Positions 15,715 to 25,134 are shown, numbered from the stretch's first letter. The stretch: 64,000 bases of DNA from Lachnospiraceae bacterium (GCA_017500935.1 JAFVXW010000085.1:62001-126000), one strand, 5' to 3'. Notes: generated from the letters alone by a model not told the origin. Numbers and translations are program-made.

Positions 15715-18700
15715 GTGCATTACACAAGCCGAATCATTATTGACAACAAGCTGAACATGCTGGAAAACATGATCTATCAGGATATTCACCCTGTCACAAA
15801 TTGGGAGACTAAAGAACTTCTCTACACCGAACCTCTCAAATATGAAGCTCTGGACGACTGGCATCCCATTTCCATGGGGGACCACTGGAAAGCCCGCTTT
15901 GATCACACCAGACTTTTCCGCACCGTTATTACGATCCCCCAGTCTTTCGCCGGCAGACCGGCCATGCTGATTCTTGATCTGGGCGGTGAGGGACAGATCA
16001 GGATCAACGGAGAAATCGTATCCGGCATTACCTCCTATGAACAGGGAAGTTTTCTTGGCATCCGCTTAAGAACACGCGTTTATATTCCCGAAAAATACAA
16101 ACCGGGAGACATCCTTTCTGTAGAAGCGGAGTGTTCCCTGAATTTCCTGGAATTTTCTGCTTTGAAGCTCCGCGATTATGCAGAATATACATTAAAGACT
16201 GCCTTTATGGCAGTTATCGACACAGATCTGGAACGTTACTGTTTTGATCTTCGCTGTGCGGCAGAGGCTATGGATACCTTTGCCAATCCGTTAGATACCC
16301 TGCAGCATTCCAATGCCCGCATTCTGAATCCCACTGTCCACAAGATCATGCTGTCCCTAAACAATGACAGCTATATGCACGATAAGATTTTCCGCGTATG
16401 TATGGATTCTGTAAGCCTTCTGGATCTGGAATTCGGTTATGAACGTCTCCGCGCTTCGATTCCGGCCGCCTCCAAAGCCCTCTGCGACGGTCTTGCTGCG
16501 ATCCCTCACAAAGCCAATGCCATGGTCAAATTTGTAGGCCAGTCACATATTGACACCGCCTGGCTCTGGCCCCTTAAGGAAACCGTGCGCAAATGTGCCA
16601 AGACATTTTCCAATGTTATCTCCCTGATGGAAAAGTATCCCGAATTCATTTTTGCATTCAGCCAGCCTCAGCTTTTTGCTTATACGGAAGAATTCTATCC
16701 CGAACTTTTTGAAAAAGTAAAGGCGCGAGTTCTGGAAGGTCGTATTGAGCTGGTCGGCAATGCGTGGGTAGAAATGGACGCCAATGTTCCCTCCGGCGAA
16801 GCTCTGGTAAGACAGCTTCTCTACGGACGCCAGTATTTCATGGACAAATTCGGCAAAGCTTCCCGTGTATTCTGGATGCCCGATGTTTTCGGATACAGCT
16901 GGGCACTTCCCCAGATCATGAAACGCTCCGGTATTGATTATTTCTTTACTTCCAAACTTTGCAACAACGATACCAATTATTTCCCGCATTCCCTGTTTAT
17001 GTGGCAAGGTGTAGACGGTACAAGGATTCTGTCCTACTTACAGCGCATCAACTACAATGGAGAACTGAATGCTGACACCCTTTCTGAAATCTATCATCAG
17101 TTTGACCAGAAGGATGTCTGCGATACTGTCCTTATGACCATCGGATACGGTGACGGCGGCGGCGGTCCCAGCTATCAGATGCTTGAAAACGCATCCCGCT
17201 TAAAAGACTTCCCCGGTCTTCCCCAGTCCGAATTTGCCACCAGTGAATCCTTCTTTACCGAAGCCGAAAAGTGTCAGGATAAATTGCCTGTATGGAACGA
17301 TGAAATGTATTATGAATTCCATCGCGGAACCTATACCTCCCAGGCCAACACCAAGAAAAACAACCGTAAAGGCGAACTCTTGCTGCAGCGTACCGAAATG
17401 GCATGCACCATGGCACATATCCTGCTTGGGCATAAATATCCTGCCAAAATGATCGGTGATATCTGGAAACCGCTTCTGACTAACCAGTTCCATGATATCC
17501 TGCCCGGTTCCTCCATCCATCAGGTTTATGAAGACTGCGATATAATCTACAAAAAAATATTTGAAGATGCCAATACTCTCTATAACGAAGCAATCACCTC
17601 CCTGAATGCTTCTCTTGCACTGAAAGAAAATCAGATTGCTGTATGGAATTTCCTTGGCTGGGAAAACTCCGGCATCACAAAAGGAGCTGTAAAAGGCTGT
17701 TTCAGTTCCCTGATCGATGCAGAAGGCAATACCGTCAATGCCATTGCAGATCAAGACGGAGATATGACTGTCTTTACATTTAACGCCTCCGCTATTCCTG
17801 CTATGGGTGTCAAAATTTATACCGCCGTAAATACTGCTCCAAATCACAGCACCGATATTTCTGACATTGTTACCGTGGTTTCCGGTACAGACGATACCTT
17901 AATCATGGAGAACAGATATCTTCGCGTAACCTTAAATGCAGACGGCAATATCATATCCCTGTATGACAAAGAAAATGCACGTGAAACCTGCAGCGGCGAA
18001 ACCGTTTCCAACCTGCTGACTGTCTTTGAAGATATTCCGCACGGTGAATCCGCATGGAATATTGACATGGAATATATGGATCATTACTGGACCCTGGAAA
18101 AAGCCGACTCTGTTGAAGTGGCAGAATCCGACAGTGTTCAGGCAATTGTCCGTACAGTCCGCCGATTCAATGAATCCACCATAACGCAGGATATTGTTCT
18201 TGCCCACGATGCACGCCGGGTGGATTTTGTGACCCATGTTGACTGGCAGGAAACACAGCGTATGCTCAAAGCTGCCTTTTATGCAGACATCCTTTCCCCT
18301 AAGGCAACCTACGAAATTCAGTTTGGTTCCATAGAACGCCCGACCCATTGGAATACCAGCTATGACAAGGCACGCTTCGAGGTATGCGGCCACAAATGGG
18401 CAGATCTTTCCGAAGGTCTTTACGGTGTCAGCATTTTAAATGACTGTAAATACGGCTATGATATCAAGGACAATTGTCTGCGCCTGACACTGCTGCGTTC
18501 TCCTGTTTTTCCTGATCCTACCGGAGACAAGGGTATTCACAATTTCACCTACTCTGTCTACCCGCACAGCGGTGACTGGCGGATCGGTTCTACTGTAAAA
18601 GAAGCATACAGGCTGAATATTCCTTTGCAGACTGCCGGATATGATCCGCTTAACGGCAGTACCGCCGTATGCAGCTGCAGCAAGCTGAATGCACACGTTC

Positions 18701-18960
18701 CGTACTCCTTTGTTTCCTGTAGCCATCCCAATGTGGTGATCGATACCATCAAAGGAGCCGAAGACGGAAACGGCATTATTGTGCGCGTTTATGAATCTCA
18801 GGGTGCACGCTGCAAAGCGGAACTGAAATTCGGATTTGCAGCAAAAAAAGTCTGCGAATGTAACTTGATGGAAATCTGCGAACAGGATATCCCTGTAACT
18901 GACAACAGCTTTGTTTTCCGGATCAAACCTTACGAGATTAAAACTTTCCGTATTTTCTGA
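15715..18960 (+). CDS. GH38 alpha-mannosidase
   Basis: 1081 residues from a GTG at 15715, chosen because AAAGGAGG lies 6 bases upstream; the longer frame starting at 15673 has no site. GH38 motifs: GQSHIDTAWLWP (H278 and D280, metal ligands), WMPDVFGYSW (D390, predicted nucleophile), GYGDGGGGPS and NQFHDILPGSSIHQVYED (metal His). An N-terminal beta-sandwich and large C-terminal beta domains fit the family's length of about 1000 residues. No signal peptide, so it acts in the cytoplasm on imported mannosides, for example N-glycan fragments. Likely controlled with the upstream ROK gene. Confidence 0.95.
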   Translation: MHYTSRIIIDNKLNMLENMIYQDIHPVTNWETKELLYTEPLKYEALDDWHPISMGDHWKARFDHTRLFRTVITIPQSFAGRPAMLILDLGGEGQIRINGEIVSGITSYEQGSFLGIRLRTRVYIPEKYKPGDILSVEAECSLNFLEFSALKLRDYAEYTLKTAFMAVIDTDLERYCFDLRCAAEAMDTFANPLDTLQHSNARILNPTVHKIMLSLNNDSYMHDKIFRVCMDSVSLLDLEFGYERLRASIPAASKALCDGLAAIPHKANAMVKFVGQSHIDTAWLWPLKETVRKCAKTFSNVISLMEKYPEFIFAFSQPQLFAYTEEFYPELFEKVKARVLEGRIELVGNAWVEMDANVPSGEALVRQLLYGRQYFMDKFGKASRVFWMPDVFGYSWALPQIMKRSGIDYFFTSKLCNNDTNYFPHSLFMWQGVDGTRILSYLQRINYNGELNADTLSEIYHQFDQKDVCDTVLMTIGYGDGGGGPSYQMLENASRLKDFPGLPQSEFATSESFFTEAEKCQDKLPVWNDEMYYEFHRGTYTSQANTKKNNRKGELLLQRTEMACTMAHILLGHKYPAKMIGDIWKPLLTNQFHDILPGSSIHQVYEDCDIIYKKIFEDANTLYNEAITSLNASLALKENQIAVWNFLGWENSGITKGAVKGCFSSLIDAEGNTVNAIADQDGDMTVFTFNASAIPAMGVKIYTAVNTAPNHSTDISDIVTVVSGTDDTLIMENRYLRVTLNADGNIISLYDKENARETCSGETVSNLLTVFEDIPHGESAWNIDMEYMDHYWTLEKADSVEVAESDSVQAIVRTVRRFNESTITQDIVLAHDARRVDFVTHVDWQETQRMLKAAFYADILSPKATYEIQFGSIERPTHWNTSYDKARFEVCGHKWADLSEGLYGVSILNDCKYGYDIKDNCLRLTLLRSPVFPDPTGDKGIHNFTYSVYPHSGDWRIGSTVKEAYRLNIPLQTAGYDPLNGSTAVCSCSKLNAHVPYSFVSCSHPNVVIDTIKGAEDGNGIIVRVYESQGARCKAELKFGFAAKKVCECNLMEICEQDIPVTDNSFVFRIKPYEIKTFRIF

Positions 18961-18994
18961 TCTGTACGAACTGACAGCAAAACAGACTGTATAG

Positions 18995-19040
18995 AAAACC
19001 GGGTCAAATGATTTGCTTGAAACCATTTGACCCGGTTTTT
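18995..19040. terminator. Terminator between GH38 and GH127 genes
   Basis: AAAACCGGGTCAAATG ... CATTTGACCCGGTTTTT: a long perfect stem with T tract (+) and A tract giving function on the minus strand as well. Confidence 0.9.
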
Positions 19041-19084
19041 AGTTCTGCAATCCAACTGTCTTTCACAATTACAGTACAACCATT

Positions 19085-20935
19085 TTATTTTATAAACGGC
19101 ATTTCTGTCATGCGCAGGGTGGTGCATCCGTAAGGCTGCAGCTTCACACTCACCTTTTCTCCGACAGGAGTCAAAGATTCCGGTGCTGCCTTGCACATAT
19201 TATTTTCCATCTGCCAGTCCAGAGGATACATCTGCGCTTCCAGTGTGATCGCAGGATGTTCTCTGTCAAAGGGCATTTCGGGAAGTTCATGGAATGCGGT
19301 CGTAAAAGTATCAGACGCAAATCCATATCTCCACTCCGAAACAGGACGGATATCATAGTCGCAGTACGGGAATTTACGCACTACGCCGTTGATCTCATAT
19401 TCGATCTTTTCCCATTCGGAAGCAATCGGAACAGAATAAAACAACGGTCCGCGTCTGAGCACTTTCATACCGTAAGGGCGGTCCACAAGCTCTGCTTCAA
19501 ATATAAATTCCACTTCTATGGTTTTGGTACCTTCCCATACTTTTTTAAGACTGTAGAAAGTACCGGGCTCTACACAACTCTTTAAACCGTCCACAGTCAC
19601 ATTGGCTGCCTTTGCAAAACCGGGAATACGGATGGAAACTGCAAATTCTGCTGCCTTGTCAGTATTCACAAAAAGCTTTACGGCATCTCTGAACGGATAC
19701 TGGGTATCCACATTTAAGGTCACATTGGCACCTGCGATATTGGCAGATACTTCCACGGGCGCGATCGCCATCACGGAAAGACCTTCCGCATTCTGCATCA
19801 CACAAGACCACGCAAACTTGGGCCATCCCTGGTTAAAGTTTGCGGTACAGCAGCCATAATTGGGTTCCAGACCATAGGTATGTGCATCACCGCCGTTGGA
19901 TGTAAACGGAATTTTACTAACATCCATACGGGTACATTCCACCTGATTGGTCTGCTGGTCATACTGATGTGTCCACATATCCGCACTGATGGTGGTTGCA
20001 AGACCGTTATAAGCTTCCTGTTCCAGCAGATCGCCCCAGAAAGGATTGCCGCCGATGGCAAGCAGTTCTTCATAAGAATACATTGCTTCCGTCACACTGC
20101 AGCATTCACTTCCCTGAATCGGCACATCGCCTGCCAGACATTCATCACCGGTAAAATGACCGGTTGCCATGCTGTGCTTTTCCATCAGCTTGTTATAGAA
20201 AGAGACTGCAAATGCATCCGGGTCTTCTCCGGTATACAGACTCATTTCTGCTCTGGACTTGATCGCCATTGCCACATTTACCACATGGTTTAAGAAGGTC
20301 CAGTATTTGTTCACAACGGGTCTGTCAAAGGAAAGGGAACGGTACAGCTTTTCATAATCCACACCGTAGCCTTCCAGTACAAAAGCAAGGTCTGTCATCC
20401 AGGGTTCCGGGCGTCTTTCATACAGCCAGGTAAGGGGGATCAGACATTCAAACCATCTTGCTGCGCCCCAGTCGAATAAGGTACCCATGCTGATATGCTT
20501 AAGCAGCTGTTTTAATACATCGTATACTACCTGCTCGATACGCTCGTCCTTGCTGCAGTTTTCGTATACCACCAGCACCTTGCAGATCAAAAAAGCAGCC
20601 CATACATCATAGTTTGCACGCTCTTCCTGTGTACAGGGGCAGATCCAGCCGTCTTCCTGCTGACGCTCTAAGATCGCATCAATATATTTCTTTGCACGTG
20701 CCTTTAAATCTTCATCATCCAGAAGGTATGCCAGCGGGATAAAACCGTCCAGCCAGTAGGGAACTCTTTCCCATCCTTCTCTGTCGCCGCCGATCCATCT
20801 GCTGTCTCTGATATCCGGCCAGATCTTGTCCAGATTGCCGGAAAGTCCTTCAGCCTGCAGCTGTAACTGTTTTTTAAGCCATCCCTGGGGTTTTACCTTA
20901 ACGGGATCCATCCACTGATATTTTTTCTGCTGCAT
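19085..20935 (-). CDS. GH127-type (DUF1680) beta-L-arabinofuranosidase-like enzyme
   Basis: 616 residues, ATG at 20935 after AAAGGAG, no signal peptide. Layout: an (alpha/alpha)6 barrel (about 1-400) then beta-sandwich domains. Family motifs: VPYWLDGFIPLAYLLDDEDL, RQQEDGWICP, QGSECCSVTEAMYSYEEL (Glu-x-Cys metal ligands) and EPNYGCCTANFNQGWPKF (the Cys-Cys pair with the proposed cysteine nucleophile). GH127 enzymes release beta-L-arabinofuranose using zinc-bound cysteine. Last gene of a unit with AraC regulator, nucleoside hydrolase and ribokinase, separated from ribokinase by 104 bases containing tandem repeats. Related families (GH137, GH142, GH146) share the fold, so specificity is tentative. 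Confidence 0.8.
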   Translation of the reverse strand: MQQKKYQWMDPVKVKPQGWLKKQLQLQAEGLSGNLDKIWPDIRDSRWIGGDREGWERVPYWLDGFIPLAYLLDDEDLKARAKKYIDAILERQQEDGWICPCTQEERANYDVWAAFLICKVLVVYENCSKDERIEQVVYDVLKQLLKHISMGTLFDWGAARWFECLIPLTWLYERRPEPWMTDLAFVLEGYGVDYEKLYRSLSFDRPVVNKYWTFLNHVVNVAMAIKSRAEMSLYTGEDPDAFAVSFYNKLMEKHSMATGHFTGDECLAGDVPIQGSECCSVTEAMYSYEELLAIGGNPFWGDLLEQEAYNGLATTISADMWTHQYDQQTNQVECTRMDVSKIPFTSNGGDAHTYGLEPNYGCCTANFNQGWPKFAWSCVMQNAEGLSVMAIAPVEVSANIAGANVTLNVDTQYPFRDAVKLFVNTDKAAEFAVSIRIPGFAKAANVTVDGLKSCVEPGTFYSLKKVWEGTKTIEVEFIFEAELVDRPYGMKVLRRGPLFYSVPIASEWEKIEYEINGVVRKFPYCDYDIRPVSEWRYGFASDTFTTAFHELPEMPFDREHPAITLEAQMYPLDWQMENNMCKAAPESLTPVGEKVSVKLQPYGCTTLRMTEMPFIK

Positions 20936-20976
20936 GATTCTTCTCCTTTATGTTTTGCCTTACTGTCAGTTTTTCC

Positions 20977-21048
20977 ATGCTGCTGTCATATTTTATGCTG
21001 CTGCCATACTTTATGCAGCTGTCATACTTTATGCAGCTGTCATGCCTT
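20977..21048. repeat. Four tandem 18-bp repeats between rbsK-like and GH127 genes
   Basis: Units 20977-20994, 20995-21012, 21013-21030 and 21031-21048 follow the pattern ATGCWGCTGYCATAYTTT with few changes. The last unit overlaps the 3' end of the ribokinase gene. Each unit contains a CAGCTG-like core. Possible slippage product or protein-binding array. Confidence 0.8.
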
Positions 21049-21936
21049 CCAGACAACAAGCTGATCTTCCACTTCGCTGCGCACAGGGATCGATACCGAT
21101 GCGCCTGCCTTTGCCACAGCCATTGCTGCCGCTGCTGCCGCCAGTTCCAAAGCCTTGTCCACAGGCATTTTTTCCACCATCGCAGAGGCAAAATAACCGG
21201 TAAAGGTATCGCCTGCCGCAGTGGTATCCACAGCCTTTACCTTAAAAACAGGCTGTCTGTACTCTTCCTGCGCACTTTTATAAACAGAACCGTCGCTGCC
21301 CAAAGTCAGTACCACCTGCAGATTGGGATAGCGTTCCAGCAGATTTGCCAAAATCTTCTCCGGTTCGTTTTCTCCGGTCAGTTCCAGACCTTCCGTTTCA
21401 TTTAAAACAAGCCAGGTAATACCGGAAAGATCCATGTTTTTTAAGGTTTCATCCATCGGTGAGGGATTTAACATGATCTGCATTCCCTTTGCCGCACCGC
21501 GCGAAACCAGATATTCCATATTGCTGATCTCATTCTGCAGCATCAGGATATCTCCCTGCTCAAAATTGGAAAACACGGCATCGATGGTGTCTTTGTCATT
21601 TTCCGCATTGCTGCCTGCAAACAAAAGGATACAGTTTTCACCGCTTTGCGCCACCTGGATCAGCGCATGTCCTGTCACACCGGCTGTCCGCTTGATATAA
21701 CGGGTATCCGCGCCGCTTTCCTGCAAAACAGATACCAGAAAATCACCGTCAGCGCCCACGCAGCCTGCATGGAACACTTTCTGTCCGGCACGGGCTGCTG
21801 CCACAGACTGATTTAAACCCTTGCCGCCGGGGAAACAGTCATATCCCAAAGTTGCAATGGTCTCGCCGGGTCTGACAAAATGCTCCACCTGATATACTTT
21901 ATCAATATTTAAAGAACCGTAATTTAAAATTTTCAT
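21040..21936 (-). CDS. Ribokinase-like PfkB sugar kinase
   Basis: 298 residues, ATG at 21936 after AAAGGGG. Ribokinase pattern: N-terminal YGSLNIDKVYQV, CFPGGKGLNQSVAAARAG (GGKGxNQ, the ribokinase signature), LMLQNEIS, LNETEG and DTTAAGDTFTGYF, where TAAGD replaces the more usual GAGD and the catalytic Asp is kept. It phosphorylates a furanose such as ribose with ATP in the cytosol. Fourteen bases after the nucleoside hydrolase gene, so ribose released from nucleosides is the natural substrate. Confidence 0.85.
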   Translation of the reverse strand: MKILNYGSLNIDKVYQVEHFVRPGETIATLGYDCFPGGKGLNQSVAAARAGQKVFHAGCVGADGDFLVSVLQESGADTRYIKRTAGVTGHALIQVAQSGENCILLFAGSNAENDKDTIDAVFSNFEQGDILMLQNEISNMEYLVSRGAAKGMQIMLNPSPMDETLKNMDLSGITWLVLNETEGLELTGENEPEKILANLLERYPNLQVVLTLGSDGSVYKSAQEEYRQPVFKVKAVDTTAAGDTFTGYFASAMVEKMPVDKALELAAAAAAMAVAKAGASVSIPVRSEVEDQLVVWKA

Positions 21937-21950
21937 TGCTTCAGCCCCTT

Positions 21951-22865
21951 TTACTGTGCCAGTTTTCTGAACAGATCCTCAAAAAGACCGTCTCTGTTGA
22001 TGTGATATACATAACGCATCAGATGACGTCTGGAATCCATACTGTAATGATTATCATACTGCGGAATGGGGGTAGGTGTCAAATAATCGCTCATAAAGCT
22101 TTCATCCAAAAGCCAGCCTACCGCAGTCACATCCCAGATCACTCTTGACCAGGTTTTATAAGGACTTTCTGCACTGCCGTCGCGGATCACGATACCGGTC
22201 AGGTAATCGCAGAGCTTGTTTTTTCCTTTTAAATGCATTTCCAGTTCGCCCTGGGTGGTGGTAAAAGCAGATACCACACCGGCACAGGGAAGCTGTACAA
22301 AGGCAGCGCCGCATCCCATCACCACTCTTGCAGCTGCCACATCCTGCATCAGATTAAACTCCAGACTGTCGGGCCAGTGAAGTGCGGTACCGCCAAGCCA
22401 TACTACTACGATCCTGTCAATCATCTGCGGCTGCATCAAAATGGCAGATGCCACATTGGTGATGGCGCCGATCGCCACCACATACAAAGGCTTTTCAGGG
22501 GTATACTGCATGGCCAGCTCTGCCAGATGCTTTGCTGAATCAGACACAACCGGTGTCTTTTCATCAGCCAGATATCTGTCGGAACCTCTGTAGACACATG
22601 CCTTTAAATCCTCTCTGTCCATCAGTTCCAGAATGTTCATGATCTCCTGATAGCTTTTTTCCATACCGTCTGCAGGACCGGTGGATTTGCCGTTAAAAAA
22701 AGGAGCCGCATAAATTGCCTTCAAATTCAGCTTGTCAGCGGATTTTACCAGATAAGCCAGCGCAAACTGGTCATCCACTTCATTATATGTATCTGTATCC
22801 AGAACCACATCCACGACTCCCTGCGGTCTTTCCAGACGTTTCAAAAAAAGTGCATCTTGTGTCAC
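21951..22865 (-). CDS. Inosine/uridine-preferring nucleoside hydrolase family protein
   Basis: 304 residues from a GTG at 22865; AGGAGG lies 8 bases upstream, whereas a TTG at 22871 is too close to it. The calcium-binding motif appears as VVLDTDTYNEVDDQFAL, a variant of DTDxGxDDxxA, with later IGAITNVASAI and WDVTAVGWLL. Family enzymes cleave the N-glycosidic bond of nucleosides to ribose and base. The tyrosine/asparagine replacement in the Ca loop (DTDTYNEVDD) is seen in a divergent subgroup, so the substrate may be another N- or C-riboside. Co-transcribed with a ribokinase. Confidence 0.8.
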   Translation of the reverse strand: MTQDALFLKRLERPQGVVDVVLDTDTYNEVDDQFALAYLVKSADKLNLKAIYAAPFFNGKSTGPADGMEKSYQEIMNILELMDREDLKACVYRGSDRYLADEKTPVVSDSAKHLAELAMQYTPEKPLYVVAIGAITNVASAILMQPQMIDRIVVVWLGGTALHWPDSLEFNLMQDVAAARVVMGCGAAFVQLPCAGVVSAFTTTQGELEMHLKGKNKLCDYLTGIVIRDGSAESPYKTWSRVIWDVTAVGWLLDESFMSDYLTPTPIPQYDNHYSMDSRRHLMRYVYHINRDGLFEDLFRKLAQ

Positions 22866-22877
22866 TTTCAATTCCTC

Positions 22878-23732
22878 CTATACGTTTTTCTTCACACCGG
22901 AAGGTGACACGCCAAATTTTTTCTTAAACAGCTTGCTGAAATGGTAGGCATCCTCATATCCTACCAACGCTGCCACCTCCTGAATACTCAGTTCTTTATT
23001 CTCTTTTAAAATCTCCCACGCATGTTCCAGACGGATGTTGATCAGATAACGGATTGGCGTATCCCCGGTTTCTGCTTTAAAGATCCTTGAAATGTAAAAC
23101 GGACTTAAATACATATTTTCTGCGATCTGGTCAAGGGAAATCTTTTCTGCGTAATGATCCTCAAAATAGTCGATGATCTTCTCCACCACGTGTTTTCTGT
23201 TGACCGATTCAAAGGAACACTGCCGTACTTCCCGATTTTCTGCCGTTTCCGGCTCTTCCATCTCACGCAAAAGCAGCAGAAGGATCTGCATGGCATAGGT
23301 TTTCATCATATAATATTTGCCGAAACGGTGCGTATCCTTCTCCGATACCATGGACATGCAGAGCTTTGCGATCTTTAATTTGAGATCGCCCTGCAGATGA
23401 AACACCGGCCCGTTGTTAAGCTTTACTGTGTTTTCAGCCAGTCCCGGCAGATGAAAATCTGTCAGACCGATATAAAATTCAACCACCGGCTCATTATTTG
23501 CCCCAAGCATCGCCTGATGGTAGGTTCCGGCATTGATCACGATCAGGTCTCCTTCTGAAACCTCGTAAATCTCACCCTCTATTTTCTGACGCCCTTTTCC
23601 GGTCATGATATAACAGATCTCCAGATATTCATGCTGTCTGTCTTCCTGGCCGTTTTGTGTGCGCATTCCTTTCCATGCATATAAAAAGGTCGGATCAAAT
23701 CCATGTTCCAGTGATTTATCCTGCGTGTGCAT
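22878..23732 (-). CDS. AraC family transcriptional regulator
   Basis: 284 residues from the ATG at 23732 (GGAGG 9-10 bases upstream; a longer frame to 23759 is less likely). N-terminal cupin sensing domain (YLEICYIMTGKGRQKIEGEIYEVSEGDLIVINAGTYHQ) and C-terminal double helix-turn-helix (ISLDQIAENMYLSPFYISRIFKAETGDTPIRYLINIRLEHAWEIL ... SIQEVAALVGYEDAYHFSKLFKKKFGVSPSGVK). First gene of the nucleoside hydrolase/ribokinase/GH127 unit, which it probably activates in response to a sugar. Confidence 0.9.
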   Translation of the reverse strand: MHTQDKSLEHGFDPTFLYAWKGMRTQNGQEDRQHEYLEICYIMTGKGRQKIEGEIYEVSEGDLIVINAGTYHQAMLGANNEPVVEFYIGLTDFHLPGLAENTVKLNNGPVFHLQGDLKLKIAKLCMSMVSEKDTHRFGKYYMMKTYAMQILLLLLREMEEPETAENREVRQCSFESVNRKHVVEKIIDYFEDHYAEKISLDQIAENMYLSPFYISRIFKAETGDTPIRYLINIRLEHAWEILKENKELSIQEVAALVGYEDAYHFSKLFKKKFGVSPSGVKKNV

Positions 23733-23775
23733 TGTACTGCTACCTCCAAATTTCACCATAGTAATATTTTACTAG

Positions 23776-23829
23776 AAATTTACAATATTGTACATTTTAT
23801 TTTAGTAAAAATTGAAGTAAATTTACAAT
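23776..23829. promoter_or_regulatory. Direct repeats and palindrome upstream of the araC-type gene
   Basis: AAATTTACAAT occurs at 23776-23786 and again at 23819-23829, 43 bases apart (about four helical turns). The first copy runs into the perfect 12-bp palindrome TACAATATTGTA (23781-23792). Spacing and position fit half-sites for the AraC-type regulator. Confidence 0.45.
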
Positions 23830-23860
23830 CCAGTGGCTTCTCCGACGGTATGTTTACGCA

Positions 23861-23907
23861 AATCCCCGTTCGTTTTGACAAAATCCCCACGCGAATCCCC
23901 GTTCGTT
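23861..23907. repeat. 14-bp direct repeat downstream of aldo/keto reductase gene
   Basis: AATCCCCGTTCGTT at 23861-23874 and 23894-23907, with a partial AAATCCCC copy between them. No coding role seen; lies just beyond the terminator. Confidence 0.6.
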
Positions 23908-23909
23908 GC

Positions 23910-23944
23910 AAAAAAAGGCAGAAGCATCTGAATCTGCTCCTGCC
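23910..23944 (-). terminator. Terminator of the aldo/keto reductase gene
   Basis: Minus strand: GGCAGGAGCA, loop, TGCTTCTGCC with one mismatch, then TTTTTTT. Confidence 0.75.
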
Positions 23945-23964
23945 CATTTACGAATGAATTATAT

Positions 23965-25092
23965 TTATTTTGCCGCATCCAGCTCAGCCTGCAGCTTTGC
24001 AAGATCCTCGCGGATTGCGATCTTCTGCGGACATACCGCCTCGCATTTGCCGCACTTGATGCAGTTTGCCGCCTTCTCTTCAGGCTTGATGCCGTTTTCC
24101 CACTCACGCTTTACATGGTCATAGGTGCCGTAGATGTGATATATATTCCAGACTGCAAAGTTTCTGGGAATATCCACGCCCATCGGACAGGGCATACAAT
24201 AGCGGCAGCCGGTGCAGCCGTTCTGCACACGCGCTTTGAGCTGTTCCACGATTTTCTCTACAGCCTGACTTTCTGCTTCGTCAAAAGCCTTGAAATCCCC
24301 AAAGGTCTTTAAATTGTCTGCAACCTGCTCCGGTGTGGACATGCCGCTTAAGATCACTTTTACATTGGGATGGCTGCCCACCCAGCGGAGTGCAAAGCTG
24401 GCAATGCTGGCATCGGGATCAAGCTTATGGAACTGTTCATTGATATCTTCAGAGAAATTAGCCAGACTGCCGCCCTTTACAGGCTCCATGATCACCAGCG
24501 GCACATCCAGTTTTTCAGTCAGGGCATAGCCCTTATCTCCGGCCTGTTCGCAGGTATCCATGTAATTGTACTGAATCTGGCAGAAATCCCAGTTACGGTA
24601 TGTGAGAATCTCTTCAAACGCTTCATAATTATCATGGAAAGAAAAGCCAAAATATCTGATCTTTCCTTCTGCCTGCAGCTGCTCACAAAGAGGAATGATG
24701 CCCAAAGTTTTGATCTTTTCCCAACGCTCTTTGCCGATGGCATGAAGCAGGTAAAAATCCACATAATCTGTCTGCAGACGCTCCAGCTGTTCTTCAAATA
24801 CATTTTTTGCATCTTCCAGCGTTTCGATCTTCCAGATCGGCATCTTGGTTGCCAGATAAAAGCTTTCCCTGTCGTATTTTTTCAAAGCTTTTCCCACAAA
24901 AGGCTCGCTTTCGCCATTGTGATAGGGATATGCGGTATCAATATAATTAACGCCTGCCGCAATCGCATCATCCAGCATTTTTTCTGCCTGCGCTTCATCG
25001 ATCTTTCCGTCTGCCGTCACCGGAAAACGCATACATCCAAAACCAAGCAGTGATGTCTCTATTCCTGATCTGTTCCATTTTCTTTTTTCCAT
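23965..25092 (-). CDS. Aldo/keto reductase with C-terminal 4Fe-4S domain
   Basis: 375 residues from the ATG at 25092; GGAGG is 9 bases upstream, but touches the alternative ATG at 25101. AKR barrel motifs: GFGCMRFP, NYIDTAYPYHNGESE (catalytic Asp/Tyr), ATKMPIW (catalytic Lys) and YVDFYLLHAI (catalytic His). The C-terminus has two cysteine clusters, CTGCRYCMPCPMGVDIP and CIKCGKCEAVCPQKI, typical of ferredoxin-containing AKRs in anaerobes. Likely a cytosolic redox enzyme using an iron-sulfur electron partner; substrate unknown. Confidence 0.9.
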   Translation of the reverse strand: MEKRKWNRSGIETSLLGFGCMRFPVTADGKIDEAQAEKMLDDAIAAGVNYIDTAYPYHNGESEPFVGKALKKYDRESFYLATKMPIWKIETLEDAKNVFEEQLERLQTDYVDFYLLHAIGKERWEKIKTLGIIPLCEQLQAEGKIRYFGFSFHDNYEAFEEILTYRNWDFCQIQYNYMDTCEQAGDKGYALTEKLDVPLVIMEPVKGGSLANFSEDINEQFHKLDPDASIASFALRWVGSHPNVKVILSGMSTPEQVADNLKTFGDFKAFDEAESQAVEKIVEQLKARVQNGCTGCRYCMPCPMGVDIPRNFAVWNIYHIYGTYDHVKREWENGIKPEEKAANCIKCGKCEAVCPQKIAIREDLAKLQAELDAAK

Positions 25093-25134
25093 ATACAACA
25101 TCCTCCATCACAAAATTCTTTGACTCTGTCATTT

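Noticed and set aside
20977-21048. Tandem repeat considered as a CRISPR array
   Set aside because: 18-bp units without spacers; part lies in a coding end.
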